Source: Diorhabda sublineata | Taxonomy: Eukaryota > Arthropoda > Insecta > Coleoptera > Chrysomelidae | Reading direction: 5' to 3' | DNA: 64,000 nucleotides | Assembly (NCBI RefSeq): GCF_026230105.1 | Contig: NC_079481.1 | Span: 32,278,489-32,342,488 of the forward strand | Part shown: positions 34,251-47,577 of the stretch, piece by piece | Numbering within the stretch: the stretch's first letter is position 1 | How the letters are laid out: each line of letters begins with the position of its first letter | Notes under the pieces: model-generated | Seen by the model: the letters and a program-made list of their open reading frames with translations, nothing else | What the model was told of the DNA's origin: nothing | Database searches by the model: none | Translations under genes and position numbers: made by a program

Positions 34251-35261
34251 GGCTTAAAATATCATGTCCCGATCGTTTTATTTAAAACCTAGTTTGTCCC
34301 TGTGTAGCAAATATTGTTTTTTTTTCTTTATTTTTACTTCTCGACTCGAAGAGAGACTCGGTTGGACTTTAGAAAATTAATAAGTCTGCCCATGCCCCAA
34401 TAACCGTCGAACTGAGCATTCGGACACTTTCCCAATTAACACCTGGTTAGAAGAACGGTCAGAAACGGAGGTAAAAGGTGTTTTTATATTCATTAGAACT
34501 GTTGAAAAAACGTCCTATTCGATATATAATTAATCGATTGGGAATCGGTGGCGGAAAACTCGAAAATACGACGAATAAAATTAGTTAAAACTCCTGTAAT
34601 TGACTGATGGTATCGATGAAAAAAGTAACCGATTTAAAACTTCCATTAACAGAATTTAATGACTGTTGTTTCCTTTCGGTTCTGCTGTTATTGACACATG
34701 ACGGTGCACGTGCATGGAAACATATTTTTCCCCGTGGAAGGAAAGGGGAAAAGCGACTTATATATGTATATTTGAAAAAAAAATCGTGTGACAAAGAATA
34801 ATGAGGAGAAAGTCAGTGTTGGTGTTCGGAGTTAACTCGGAGCCGGCTCCAATTTCCTGGTAATTCAATGTCTTTCAATCTAAAAGATAGGAAATGATTG
34901 ATTATCGTTCGACACCGCCTCTTTCGGATATTTATTTATACGTTCTACTATCGTAGATTTTCGATTCGCATAGAAATTTCGTCATACTCGACATTAATTG
35001 TATCGAAACATTGTTGGCGTTTAGATTTAATCGACTTTTCACTTTTTAGACCTTTTTATTTTATTCTCCGTATACATTGTTTTCCTATATGTGAATTTTT
35101 TTATTGGACTCACGTGTTTTTTTCAATATTTCATAGTTTGTTAATGCGGTTTCATTTTTTTCTATCGTACCGATGATCTTTTAATCTATTTTTACAACAC
35201 TCATGTGTCTGTCTTATGTAAAATGCAACGCAATTACAAGGTAGTTGAAATATTCTGATAA
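34251..35261. other. Unique spacer, no gene supported
   Basis: Overlapping opposite-strand frames at 34585-34801 and a Phe/Ile/Arg-rich frame at 34898-35176 look like chance in AT-rich DNA. No motif or splice structure is seen. Confidence 0.35.
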
Positions 35262-38200
35262 AGAACGAAAATTTCCGTTAAAATTTCGTTCGATTCCACC
35301 AAAAATCGTATTTTTTCAAATATTGATACGCCACTGGTTTTTATTTGTGTTTAAAATGGTTCGTTATGAAAGTTTTGAGAAAATTGAGTTGATTTTTCAA
35401 AATTTGTGACTAGACAATTCGAAAAATTCGTTAAGAAAGTGTCACGCCACTGGTTTGATCGATTTCTAATGGAAAATTTTCGTTGAAATTTGGTTAAATT
35501 CCACCAAAAGTCATATTTTTTCTAATATTAAAACGCCACTGGTTTTTATTTGTGTTTAAAATGGTTCGTTATGAAAGTTTTGAGAAAATTGAGTTGATTT
35601 TTCAAAATTTGTGACTAGACAATTCGAAAAATTCGTTAAGAAAGTGTCACGCCACTGGTTTGATTGATTTCTAATGGAAAATTTTCGTTGAAATTTGGTT
35701 CAATTCCACCAAAAGTCATATTTTTTCAAATATTAATACGCCACTGGTTTTTATTTGTGTTTAAAATGGTTCGTTATGAAAGTTTTGAGAAAATTGAGTT
35801 GATTTTTCAAAATTTGTGACTAGACAATTCGAAAAGTTCGTTAAGAAAGTGTCACGCCACTGGTTTGATCGATTTCTAATTTAAAATTTTCGTTGAAATT
35901 TGGTTAAATTCCACCAAAAGTCATATTTTTTCAAATATTAATACGCCACTGGTTTTTATTTGTGTTTAAAATGGTTCGTTATGAAAGTTTTGAGAAAATT
36001 GAGTTGATTTTTCAAAATTTGTGACTAGACAATTCGAAAAATTCGTTAAGAAAGTGTCACGCCACTGGTTTGATTGATTTCTAATGGAAAATTTTCGTTG
36101 AAATTTGGTTCAATTCCACCAAAAGTCATATTTTTTCAAATATTAATACGCCACTGGTTTTTATTTGTGTTTAAAATGGTTCGTTATGAAAGTTTTGAGA
36201 AAATTGAGTTGATCTTTCAAAATTTGTGACTAGACAATTCGAAAAATTCGTTAAGAAAGTGTCACGCCACTGGTTTGATTGATTTCTAATGGAAAATTTC
36301 CGTTGAATTTGGTTCATTTCCACCAAAAATCATTTTTTTATGAATCTTGTTACGCCACTGGTTTGATTGATTTTTAATTGAAAATTTTCGTTGAAATTTG
36401 GTTCAATTCCACCAAAAATCATTTTTTTAAGAATCTTGATACGCTACTGGTTTTTATTTGTGTTTAGAATGGTTCGTTATAAAAGTTTTGTGAAAATTGA
36501 GTTGATATTTCAAAATTTCTGACTAGACAATTCGAAAAATTCGTTAAGAAAGTGTCACGCCACTGGTTTGATTGATTTCTAATGGAAAATTTTCGTTGAA
36601 ATTTGGTTCAATTCCACCAAAAGTCATATTTTTTCAAATATTAATACGCCACTGGTTTTTATTTGTGTTTAAAATGGTTCGTTATGAAAGTTTTGAAAAA
36701 ATTGAGTTGATTTTTCAAAATTTGTGACTAGACAATTCGAAAAATTCGTTAAGAAAGTGTCACGCACGCCACTGGTTTGATCGATTTCTAATTGAAAATT
36801 TCCGTTGAAATTTGGTTAAATTCCACCAAAAGTAATATTTTTTCAAATATTGATACGCCACTGGTTTTTATTTGTGTTTAAAATGGTTCGTTATGAAAGT
36901 TTTGAGAAAATTGAGTTGATTTTTCACAATTTTTGACTAGACAATTCGAAAAATTCGTTAAGAAAGTGTCACGCCACTGGTTTGATTGATTTCTAATGGA
37001 AAATTTCCGTTGAATTTGGTTCATTTCCACCAAAAATCATTTTTTTATGAATCTTGTTACGCCACTGGTTTGATTGATTTTTAATTGAAAATTTTCGTTG
37101 AAATTTGGTTCAATTCCACCAAAAATCATTTTTTTAAGAATCTTGATACGCTACTGGTTTTTATTTGTGTTTAGAATGGTTCGTTATAAAAGTTTTGTGA
37201 AAATTGAGTTGATATTTCAAAATTTCTGACTAGACAATTCGAAAAATTCGTTAAGAAAGTGTCACGCCACTGGTTTGATTGATTTCTAATGGAAAATTTT
37301 CGTTGAAATTTGGTTCAATTCCACCAAAAGTCATATTTTTTCAAATATTAATACGCCACTGGTTTTTATTTGTGTTTAAAATGGTTCGTTATGAAAGTTT
37401 TGAGAAAATTGAGTTGATTTTTCACAATTTTTGACTAGACAATTCGAAAAATTCGTTAAGAAAGTGTCACGCCACTGGTTTGATTGATTTCTAATGGAAA
37501 ATTTCCGTTGAATTTGGTTCATTTCCACCAAAAATCATTTTTTTATGAATCTTGTTACGCCACTGGTTTGATTGATTTTTAATTGAAAATTTTCGTTGAA
37601 ATTTGGTTCAATTCCACCAAAAATCATTTTTTTAAGAATCTTGATACGCTACTGGTTTTTATTTGTGTTTAGAATGGTTCGTTATAAAAGTTTTGTGAAA
37701 ATTGAGTTGATATTTCAAAATTTCTGACTAGACAATTCGAAAAATTCGTTAAGAAAGTGTCACGCCACTGGTTTGATTGATTTCTAATGGAAAATTTTCG
37801 TTGAAATTTGGTTCAATTCCACCAAAAGTCATATTTTTTCAAATATTAATACGCCACTGGTTTTTATTTGTGTTTAAAATGGTTCGTTATGAAAGTTTTG
37901 AAAAAATTGAGTTGATTTTTCAAAATTTGTGACTAGACAATTCGAAAAATTCGTTAAGAAAGTGTCACGCACGCCACTGGTTTGATCGATTTCTAATTGA
38001 AAATTTCCGTTGAAATTTGGTTAAATTCCACCAAAAGTAATATTTTTTCAAATATTGATACGCCACTGGTTTTTATTTGTGTTTAAAATGGTTCGTTATG
38101 AAAGTTTTGAGAAAATTGAGTTGATCTTTCAAAATTTGTGACTAGACAATTCGAAAAATTCGTTAAGAAAGTGTCACGCCACTGGTTTGATTGATTTCTA

Positions 38201-40577
38201 ATGGAAAATTTCCGTTGAATTTGGTTCATTTCCACCAAAAATCATTTTTTTATGAATCTTGTTACGCCACTGGTTTGATTGATTTTTAATTGAAAATTTT
38301 CGTTGAAATTTGGTTCAATTCCACCAAAAATCATTTTTTTAAGAATCTTGATACGCTACTGGTTTTTATTTGTGTTTAGAATGGTTCGTTATAAAAGTTT
38401 TGTGAAAATTGAGTTGATATTTCAAAATTTCTGACTAGACAATTCGAAAAATTCGTTAAGAAAGTGTCACGCCACTGGTTTGATTGATTTCTAATGGAAA
38501 ATTTTCGTTGAAATTTGGTTCAATTCCACCAAAAGTCATATTTTTTCAAATATTAATACGCCACTGGTTTTTATTTGTGTTTAAAATGGTTCGTTATGAA
38601 AGTTTTGAAAAAATTGAGTTGATTTTTCAAAATTTGTGACTAGACAATTCGAAAAATTCGTTAAGAAAGTGTCACGCACGCCACTGGTTTGATCGATTTC
38701 TAATTGAAAATTTCCGTTGAAATTTGGTTAAATTCCACCAAAAGTAATATTTTTTCAAATATTGATACGCCACTGGTTTTTATTTGTGTTTAAAATGGTT
38801 CGTTATGAAAGTTTTGAGAAAATTGAGTTGATTTTTCACAATTTTTGACTAGACAATTCGAAAAATTCGTTAAGAAAGTGTCACGCACGCCACTGGTTTT
38901 ATCGATTTCTAATGGAAAATTTTCGTTGAAATTTGGTTCAATTCCACCAAAAGTCATATTTTTTCAAATATTAATACGCCACTGGTTTTTATTTGTGTTT
39001 AAAATGGTTCGTTATGAAAGTTTTGAAAAAATTGAGTTGATTTTTCAAAATTTGTGACTAGACAATTCGAAAAATTCGTTAAGAAAGTGTCACGCACGCC
39101 ACTGGTTTGATCGATTTCTAATTGAAAATTTCCGTTGAAATTTGGTTAAATTCCACCAAAAGTAATATTTTTTCAAATATTGATACGCCACTGGTTTTTA
39201 TTTGTGTTTAAAATGGTTCGTTATGAAAGTTTTGAAAAAATTGAGTTGATTTTTCAAAATTTGTGACTAGACAATTCGAAAAATTCGTTAAGAAAGTGTC
39301 ACGCACGCCACTGGTTTGATCGATTTCTAATTGAAAATTTCCGTTGAAATTTGGTTAAATTCCACCAAAAGTAATATTTTTTCAAATATTGATACGCCAC
39401 TGGTTTTTATTTGTGTTTAAAATGGTTCGTTATGAAAGTTTTGAGAAAATTGAGTTGATTTTTCACAATTTTTGACTAGACAATTCGAAAAATTCGTTAA
39501 GAAAGTGTCACGCACGCCACTGGTTTTATCGATTTCTAATGGAAAATTTTCGTTGAAATTTGGTTCAATTCCACCAAAAGTCATATTTTTTCAAATATTA
39601 ATACGCCACTGGTTTTTATTTGTGTTTAAAATGGTTCGTTATGAAAGTTTTGAAAAAATTGAGTTGATTTTTCAAAATTTGTGACTAGACAATTCGAAAA
39701 ATTCGTTAAGAAAGTGTCACGCACGCCACTGGTTTGATCGATTTCTAATTGAAAATTTCCGTTGAAATTTGGTTAAATTCCACCAAAAGTAATATTTTTT
39801 CAAATATTGATATGCCACTGGTTTTTATTTGTGTTTAAAATGGTTCGTTATGAAAGTTTTGAGAAAATTGAGTTGATTTTTCAAAATTTGTGACTAGACA
39901 ATTCGAAAAATTCGTTAAGAAAGTGTCACGCCACTGGTTTGATCGATTTCTAATTGAAAATATTTGTAAAAATTTGGTTCAATTCCACCAACAGTCATAT
40001 TTTTTCAAATATTGATACGCCACTGGTTTGATTGATTTTTAATTGAAAATTTTCGTTGAAATTTGGTTCAATTCCACCAAAAATCATTTTTTTAAGAATC
40101 TTGATACGCTACTGGTTTTTATTTGTGTTTAGAATGGTTCGTTATAAAAGTTTTGTGAAAATTGAGTTGATATTTCAAAATTTCTGACCAAACAATTCGA
40201 AAAATTCGTTAAAAAAAGTGTCACGCCACTGGTTTGATCGATTTCTAATTAAAAATTTTCGTTGAAATTTGGTTCAATTCCACCAAAAATCATATTTTTT
40301 TAATTTTGAAACGCCACTGGTTTTTATTTGTGTTTAAAACGGTTCGTTATGAAAGTTTTGTGAAAATTGAGTTGATATTTCAAAATTTCTGACTAAACAA
40401 TTCGAAAAATTCGTTAAAAAAAGTGTCACGCCACTGGTTTGATCGATTTCTAATTAAAAATTTTCGTTGAAATTTGGTTCAATTCCACCAAAAATCATAT
40501 TTTTTTAATTTTGAAACGCCACTGGTTTTTATTTGTGTTTAAAACGGTTCGTTATGAAAGTTTTGTGAAAATTGAGT
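35262..40577. repeat. 205-bp satellite with nested higher-order repeats
   Basis: ACGCCACTGGTTTTTATTTG marks the units (35328, 35533, 35738, 35943, 36148: spacing 205). About 26 unit equivalents are present. Variants include a short form with GAATCTTGTTACGCCACTGG (36351, 37058, 37556, 38263) and a form with a 4-bp insertion, CACGCACGCCACTGG. The variants recur in order: the short form is spaced 707, 498, 707 (so 1205 per pair), and the identical frames at 38845-39057 and 39472-39684 are 627 apart, three units. Units near 40.1-40.58 kb belong to a further subtype (TTTTTAATTTTGAAACGCC). The short frames are translations of the repeat. Confidence 0.96.
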
Positions 40578-41097
40578 GAGATATACAATTTTCTACTTAT
40601 AGCTACTACATTTTTTCGATTATTCTTAAAATATTACAAAATTTAGTATGATAAATGATCAAATTGTCAGATATATTGAAGACGAATATCTCGATTTCCA
40701 AATTCTCAAAATAATACATTTTTACTAAGCCATTTTATCAGTATAACATATAACGTTTCATATTCCTCGATCATAGACCAGGATTTTTTTTAAAAACATT
40801 TTATTTCACAATTAATATACGTAACAAATGTTTTTGAGAATAAATTTTATTATTCTAATCTCCAAATTCATTTTTTTAATTGATACCACCCTCCTATAAC
40901 GCTTATATACCTACATCTCGTCGAAACTAGTATCGAGCCAAAACGGGGTAATTGGTGAGGTTGTCGAATCGATCGAAGTTTAAAAATTCGTTGCCATCAA
41001 GTTAATACCAAATAGAATGTTTCAATTTTCTTTTCGTTTCAATTTTTGTCAAATTTTAACTTAGTTATGGCTTACTAGTAAAATTACCGAAAAAGTA
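40578..41097. other. Unique spacer, no gene seen
   Basis: AT-rich DNA between the 205-bp satellite and the mariner end; no frame or repeat is supported. Confidence 0.4.
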
Positions 41098-41265
41098 CGA
41101 GGATGGTCTCAAAAGTAGGCGATCCGACAAAGAAAATACAAAAATTTTGGAAAAAGAATTTATTTATTTTTCAAAGTAACCTCCTTTTAGGTTTTTACAC
41201 TTTAATAATCCGAAGGGACTAAATCTGACGAATAGGGTGCATGGGGTAGCTTAGGAAACGGAATT
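41098..41265 (-). pseudogene. 3' end of a mariner element with probable terminal repeat
   Basis: On the minus strand 41243-41205 reads HAPYSSDLVPSDY, the mariner motif around the third catalytic aspartate. It is followed by a ~110-bp tail and then the likely terminal inverted repeat CGAGGATGGTCTCAAAAGTA (plus-strand view, from 41098), preceded by TA at 41096-41097. The 5' part of the element is missing, so only one end can be recognised. Confidence 0.75.
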
Positions 41266-42635
41266 AGACATACGAAAAGGAAAAAACGTTCATAATATAC
41301 CGAAAATCAAGTGTCAAGACGTCACTTTACATAGAACAGAATTGTGATCATGGATGCTGCCAATAATTTGGCGTTAACACATTCAGAAATTGAAAAAAAT
41401 TATGGGCTTTACACTGATAACATAGAAAATTGTTCCTTCTTCTTTTTTTCTCTCTTATTCATCCTCTTGAGATGTGCCATCTGCTGGGACGTCTTCTTAA
41501 TGCTGCTTTATCGACGTCGTCTCTTCAAAATCGCCGTTTTGATCTCAGGAATCGTCCTATAATCCTCAACACCCCGAATTTCTATTAAAAACTACCTTTT
41601 CTGTGATGAAATACTTATTTAACATAATTTTCGTGAAAATTTGATCATTTTGGCACTACTGCGTTATAAATTCATGACAGATATTTGACAACGTTGTAAC
41701 TGCAATGCAAAGATCAAAATGGAGGCCGATTCAAACGGAATATAAGAGCGCCGTTGCAAGAGTTATCAAAACTGTGAGAAAACTAGGAAAATAATAAATG
41801 ATAGACTTTTGGCAACGTCGATAGATAGTTCTACTTTGAACTGTACGTTTTATCTGGTGCACCATATCCCAGGAAGGTATTTCACCGTCCTCATGTCGAG
41901 AATGGGAGATGTTGATGAAGGAGGAAAGCCTCCAAAGAGTTTATACACTGAATTAACTCAAAGAGGTTTTTCTTAGGTTGATGTAGGTACTGTTCTGAAG
42001 TTTTGGACCCGAACGACCACCTTCAAGGAAAATCTTCAAGTCTGTGAACCGATATGCAGAATCTGTTGAATAAAACGTCTTCGGGTATCTATTGGGGCGG
42101 CAATACCTCGATGAAACCCCTCTTAATGTTTTTTTTATTAGATTAAATACCTTCGATAGATTTTCTTTTGCTATAGAATCTCAGGAGTATCTTTGGAAGA
42201 CTAAACTCAAATTTGAGTTTTTGTTTTGCGCTACAACAATTCAACGAATATGCGAATCAATTAAATTGAACTAGTTCATTGGAAAACTGTTGTTGATATT
42301 TTCGAATAAGTTCCAAGTCTATAGATGTTGCCTTACCTCAGCAACTTATTTCAGGTTTCAATGTATATGTGATAGTGTGGTATCATGAATTTTCTTATTA
42401 CATACGATTTAGATTCAAACCTTCACGTATTGGTAGTTCCATTTATTTTCAGCTGACGCAGTCCAATACTCTAACCACCTTTTGTTGGAGGCTGGAGATT
42501 TTACGAATTTATTGCGTTCGAATATTCTCTTTTTCCATTTTATTTGCATACAGGAGCGCAACGCGCGAAAATTTTCCTATACCCGAAACATTTTGGATAT
42601 TTTTCTGTTCACGCACCGCGGCACAGTAGCCACAT
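41266..42635. other. Unique spacer with minor unrecognised frames
   Basis: Frames at 41344-41562, 42092-42274 and 42369-42629 show no domain, signal peptide or paired splice signals. Composition is mixed, and the segment may include decayed elements. Confidence 0.3.
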
Positions 42636-42637
42636 TC

Positions 42638-42702
42638 AATAAAACCTCGGAATGTATTCTAAATCATCCTCTACCTATCAACACTACAGTAAATTTTGTT
42701 TA
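42638..42702. repeat. Dispersed element D, copy 1
   Basis: Matches 47977-48030: AAACCTCGGA.TGT.TTCTAA then ATCATCCTCTAC.TATCAA. Both copies translate to NxTSxCxLNHPLxI in the same frame. The conserved frame could mean a shared coding scrap of a mobile element. Confidence 0.55.
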
Positions 42703-42845
42703 GAATAGAAAATATTTCGGTTTTATTATATATTAGAGTATAAGTTCCTTTTTATTCAAATCTATTCTTTCTACTCATTCTTTCTCAGGTAATTTCCATC
42801 TGTATTCCCGTTTTCTTCTTTATTTTTGTTTTCGGCAGTTCTACG

Positions 42846-42935
42846 GCTGCCAGATTGGAAGTTTCAACCACCAAGACTACAAATTCAATTGGGAGTCCAG
42901 TTGGGGACTGCAACCATTCCGTAATCTGAGTTGTT
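42846..42935. repeat. Dispersed element A, copy 2
   Basis: Diverged relative of 7451-7550, starting GCTGCCAGATTGGAAGTTTC. Confidence 0.4.
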
Positions 42936-43024
42936 TTTAATTTTTAACTGTTTTTGTTTGTTTTTTTAATAAATTTATTGCTGAATCTTTTTTTTATCGT
43001 TCTTAGCGATAAATATTAATTTGG

Positions 43025-43400
43025 ATAATCGTGTCCGGGGATAGTGATCTAGGATCACTTCCCAAAGAAGAGCCTCCAGCTGGGGGAGTAAGATTATATG
43101 GTAATCTCCACTCTATCCCATGGAGGTTACTCAGTCGAATGCTAGGATTTTGCTCCGTGTGTTAATTAGAGCTACTAAGCAACGTAGCGTCTTCAAACTT
43201 TCTAAGACAGTGGTTTTATTCAAGCAATTACCGCCATCTCTAGGTCAGGCCAGGTATTTCTGGAGCTATCCTCGAACTTAGCTGCCTGAGGGGGTTACCT
43301 TGCCTACGAAGGTTTCGGACTGTCTGCAAGTATCAAACCGAACCCCTGTTAGTTTATTTATTTCCCTGAAGACGCTAATAAATATTTTTTATTTCAGGTT
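43025..43400. mobile_element. Probable dispersed element containing element B copy 2
   Basis: A GC-richer block (GTGTCCGGGGATAGTGATCT, CAGCTGGGGGAGTAAG) contains the ~55 bp shared with 16185-16240 (at 43228-43284). It ends with GACGCTAATAAATATTTT, which includes an AATAAA-like signal. There is no open frame. A non-coding retroelement or the untranslated part of one would fit; internal promoter boxes for a SINE could not be shown. Confidence 0.3.
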
Positions 43401-43917
43401 TTGGTTTCGTCAGTCATATTATCAGCATTTTCATCCAATATATTAATCCCCAAGTTTGATTGGGGTCTTTAAGGATGAAAAACGATATTTCTTGGTCGTT
43501 GTACGCCAATGCGTAGCTTCCTTATATTTACATCAAAAAAAGGGGAGAGATATTTATCCTGTTTGCAAGTTGTAGCACGTTGCTTGTTCATTGCAATCCA
43601 TCAGAAAGAAACGACCAGAAAAATGTTTAGATTATTTAAATTTTTGCTGTGTCTTCCTTAAAATAACTGTACTCGAAACTTTTATGGAAGCTACGAAGGA
43701 ACAAGACTTTAAGGATCATAAATTGATCGGAAACTTGAAATTAAATTAAAAAAAAATTATCATTACATTTACATTTCCTTCAGGACGAACTCCGAAAGAG
43801 CTTGAACTACATAAATTGGTAGTACGCAAATCGTTCGATCCGTTGTTTTGTATTTCGAAGCTTCTACGAGGAAAGTTGAGCTTTCGAACTTTTTTATAGT
43901 TCAAAACGAACTTTCCA
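43401..43917. other. Unique spacer, no gene seen
   Basis: AT-rich DNA leading into the 153-bp satellite, with no supported frame. Confidence 0.4.
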
Positions 43918-46900
43918 TAGCACGCATGCTATGGAAAGAACCTAGTAATCATGGAAAGGATGGTTACTAACTAACCAAGCCGAATTGAATGATCTTATAA
44001 GAGATTTATGATTATCCAGATCTAAAACAGAGCTTCTTGGTTACCGTTTGAAAGAATCATCTTCCATTTGGACCATCCACGCTATGGAAAGAACCTAGTA
44101 ATCATGGAAAGGATGGTTACTAACTAACCAAGCCGAATTGAATGATCTTATAAGAGATTTATGATTATTCAGATCTAAAGCAGAACTTCTTGGTTCCCGT
44201 TTGAAAGAATGATCTTCCATTTGGATCACCCATGCTATGGAAAGAGCCTAGTAATCATGGAAAGGATGGTTACTAACTAACCAAGCCGAATTGAATGATC
44301 TTATAAGAGATTTATGATTATTCAGATCTAAAGCAGAACTTCTTGGTTCCCGTTTGAAAGAATGATCTTCCATTTGGATCACCCATGCTATGGAAAGAGC
44401 CTAGTAATCATGGAAAGGATGGTTACTAACTAACCAAGTCGAATTGAATGATCTTATAAGAGATTTATGATTATCCAGATCTAAAACAGAGCTTCTTGGT
44501 TACCGTTTGAAAGAATCATCTTCCATTTGGACCATCCACGCTATGGAAAGAACCTAGTAATCATGGAAAGGATGGTTACTAACTAACCAAGCCGAATTGA
44601 ATGATCTTATAAGAGATTTATGATTATTCAGATCTAAAGCAGAACTTTTTGGTTCCCGTTTGAAAGAATGATCTTCCATTTGGATCACCCATGCTATGGA
44701 AAGAGCCTAGTAATCATGGAAAGGATGGTTACTAACTAACCAAGCCGAATTGAATGATCTTATAAGAGATTTATGATTATTCAGATCTAAAGCAGAACTT
44801 CTTGGTTCCCGTTTGAAAGAATGATCTTCCATTTGGATCACCCATGCTATGGAAAGAGCCTAGTAATCATGGAAAGGATGGTTACTAACTAACCAAGCCG
44901 AATTGAATGATCTTATAAGAGATTTATGATTATTCAGATCTAAAGCAGAGCTTCTTGGTTCCCGTTTGAAAGAATCATCTTCCATTTGGACCATCCACGC
45001 TATGGAAAGAGCCTAGTAATTATGGAAAGGATGGTTACTAACTAACCAAGTCGAATTGAACGATCTTATAAGAGATTTATGCTTATCCAGATCTAAAGCA
45101 GAGTTTCTTGGTTACCGTTTGAAAGAATCATCTTCCATTTGGATCATCCACGCTATGGAAAGAGCCTAGTAATCATGGAAAGGATGGTTACTAACTAACC
45201 AAGACGAATTGAATGATCTTATAAGAGATTTATGATTATCCAGATCTAAAGCAGAGCTTATTGGTTCCCATTTGAAAGAATCATCTTCCATTTGGACCAT
45301 CCACGCTATGGAAAGAACCTAGTAATCATGGAAAGGATGGTTACTAACTAACCAAGCCGAATTGAATGATCTTATAAGAGATTTATGATTATTCATATCT
45401 AAAGCAGAACTTCTTGGTTCCCGTTTGAAAGAATGATCTTCCATTTGGATCACCCATGCTATGGAAAGAGCCTAGTAATCATGGAAAGGATGGTTACTAA
45501 CTAACCAAGTCGAATTGAATGATCTTATAAGAGATTTATGATTATCCAGATCTAAAACAGAGTTTCTTGGTTACCGTTTGAAAGAATCATCTTCCATTTG
45601 GACCATCCACGCTATGGAAAGAACCTAGTAATCATGGAAATGATGGTTACTAACTAACCAAGCCGAATTGAATGATTTTATAAGAGATTTATGATTATCC
45701 AGATCTAAAGCAGAGCTTCTTGGTTCCCGTTTGAAAGAATCATCTTCCATTTGGATCATCCACGCTATGGAAAGAACCTAGTAATCATGGAAAGGATGGT
45801 TACTAACTAACCAAGCCGAATTGAATGATCTTATAAGAGATTTATGATTATTCAGATCTAAAGCAGAGCTTCTTGGTTCCCGTTTGAAAGAATCATCTTC
45901 CATTTGGATCATCCACGCTATGGAAAGAACCTAGTAATCATGGAAAGGATGGTTACTAACTAACCAAGCCGAATTGAATGATCTTATAAGAGATTTATGA
46001 TTATTCATATCTAAAGCAGAACTTCTTGGTTCCCGTTTGAAAGAATGATCTTCCATTTGGATCACCCATGCTATGGAAAGAGCCTAGTAATCATGGAAAG
46101 GATGGTTACTAACTAACCAAGTCGAATTGAATGATCTTATAAGAGATTTATGATTATCCAGATCTAAAACAGAGCTTCTTGGTTACCGTTTGAAAGAATC
46201 ATCTTCCATTTGGACCATCCACGCTATGGAAAGAACCTAGTAATCATGGAAAGGATGGTTACTAACTAACCAAGCCGAATTGAATGATTTTATAAGAGAT
46301 TTATGATTATCCAGATCTAAAGCAGAGCTTCTTGGTTCCCGTTTGAAAGAATCATCTTCCATTTGGATCATCCACGCTATGGAAAGAGCCTAGTAATCAT
46401 GGAAAGGATGGTTACTAACTAACCAAGACGAATTGAATGATCTTATAAGAGATTTATGATTATCCAGATCTAAAGCAGAGCTTATTGGTTCCCATTTGAA
46501 AGAATCATCTTCCATTTGGACCATCCACGCTATGGAAAGAACCTAGTAATCATGGAAAGGATGGTTACTAACTAACCAAGCCGAATTGAATGATCTTATA
46601 AGAGATTTATGATTATTCATATCTAAAGCAGAACTTCTTGGTTCCCGTTTGAAAGAATGATCTTCCATTTGGATCACCCATGCTATGGAAAGAGCCTAGT
46701 AATCATGGAAAGGATGGTTACTAACTAACCAAGTCGAATTGAATGATCTTATAAGAGATTTATGATTATCCAGATCTAAAACAGAGTTTCTTGGTTACCG
46801 TTTGAAAGAATCATCTTCCATTTGGACAATCCACGCTATGGAAAGAACCTAGTAATCATGGAAATGATGGTTACTAACTAACCAAGCCGAATTGAATGAT

Positions 46901-47577
46901 TTTATAAGAGATTTATGATTATCCAGATCTAAAGCAGAGCTTCTTGGTTCCCGTTTGAAAGAATGATCTTCCATTTGGATCACCCATGCTATGGAAAGAA
47001 CCTAGTAATCATGGAAAGGATGGTTACTAACTAACCAAGCCGAATTGAATGATCTTATAAGAGATTTATGATTATTCAGATCTAAAGCAGAGCTTCTTGG
47101 TTCCCGTTTGAAAGAATCATCTTCCATTTGGATCATCCACGCTATGGAAAGAGCCTAGTAATCATGGATAGGATGGTTACTAACTAACCAAGCCGAATTG
47201 AATGATCTTATAAGAGATTTATGATTATTCAGATCTAAAGCAGAGCTTCTTGGTTACCGTTTGAAAGAATCATCTTTCATTTGGACCATCCACGCTATGG
47301 AAAGAACCTAGTAATCATGGAAAAGATGGTTACTAACTAACCAAGCCGAATTGAATGATTTTATAAGAGATTTATGATTATCCAGATCTAAAGCAGAGCT
47401 TCTTGGTTCTCGTTTGAAAGAATCATCTACCATTTGGACCATCCACGCTATGGAAAGAGCCTAGTAATCATGGAAAGGATGGTTACTAACTAACCAAGCC
47501 GAATTGAATGATCTTATAAGAGATTTATGATTATTCAGATCTAAAGCAGAGCTTCTTGGTTCCCGTTTGAAAGAATT
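43918..47577. repeat. 153-bp satellite, about 24 units, tetrameric higher-order repeat
   Basis: GCTATGGAAAGA recurs every 153 bp from 43928 (43928, 44081, 44234 and so on). Subtypes are marked by CATCCACGCTATGG or CACCCATGCTATGG, AATCATCTTCC or AATGATCTTCC, and rare private changes. The private change ATTCATATCT occurs near 45391, 46003 and 46615, 612 apart, so four-unit blocks were copied together. A second marker, GAATGATTTTATAAG, also shows 612 spacing (about 45669, 46282, 46893). There is no conserved frame. Confidence 0.97.

Noticed and set aside
38845..39684. Two identical 70-residue frames
   Set aside because: They are one three-unit satellite block repeated 627 bp apart, not gene duplicates.
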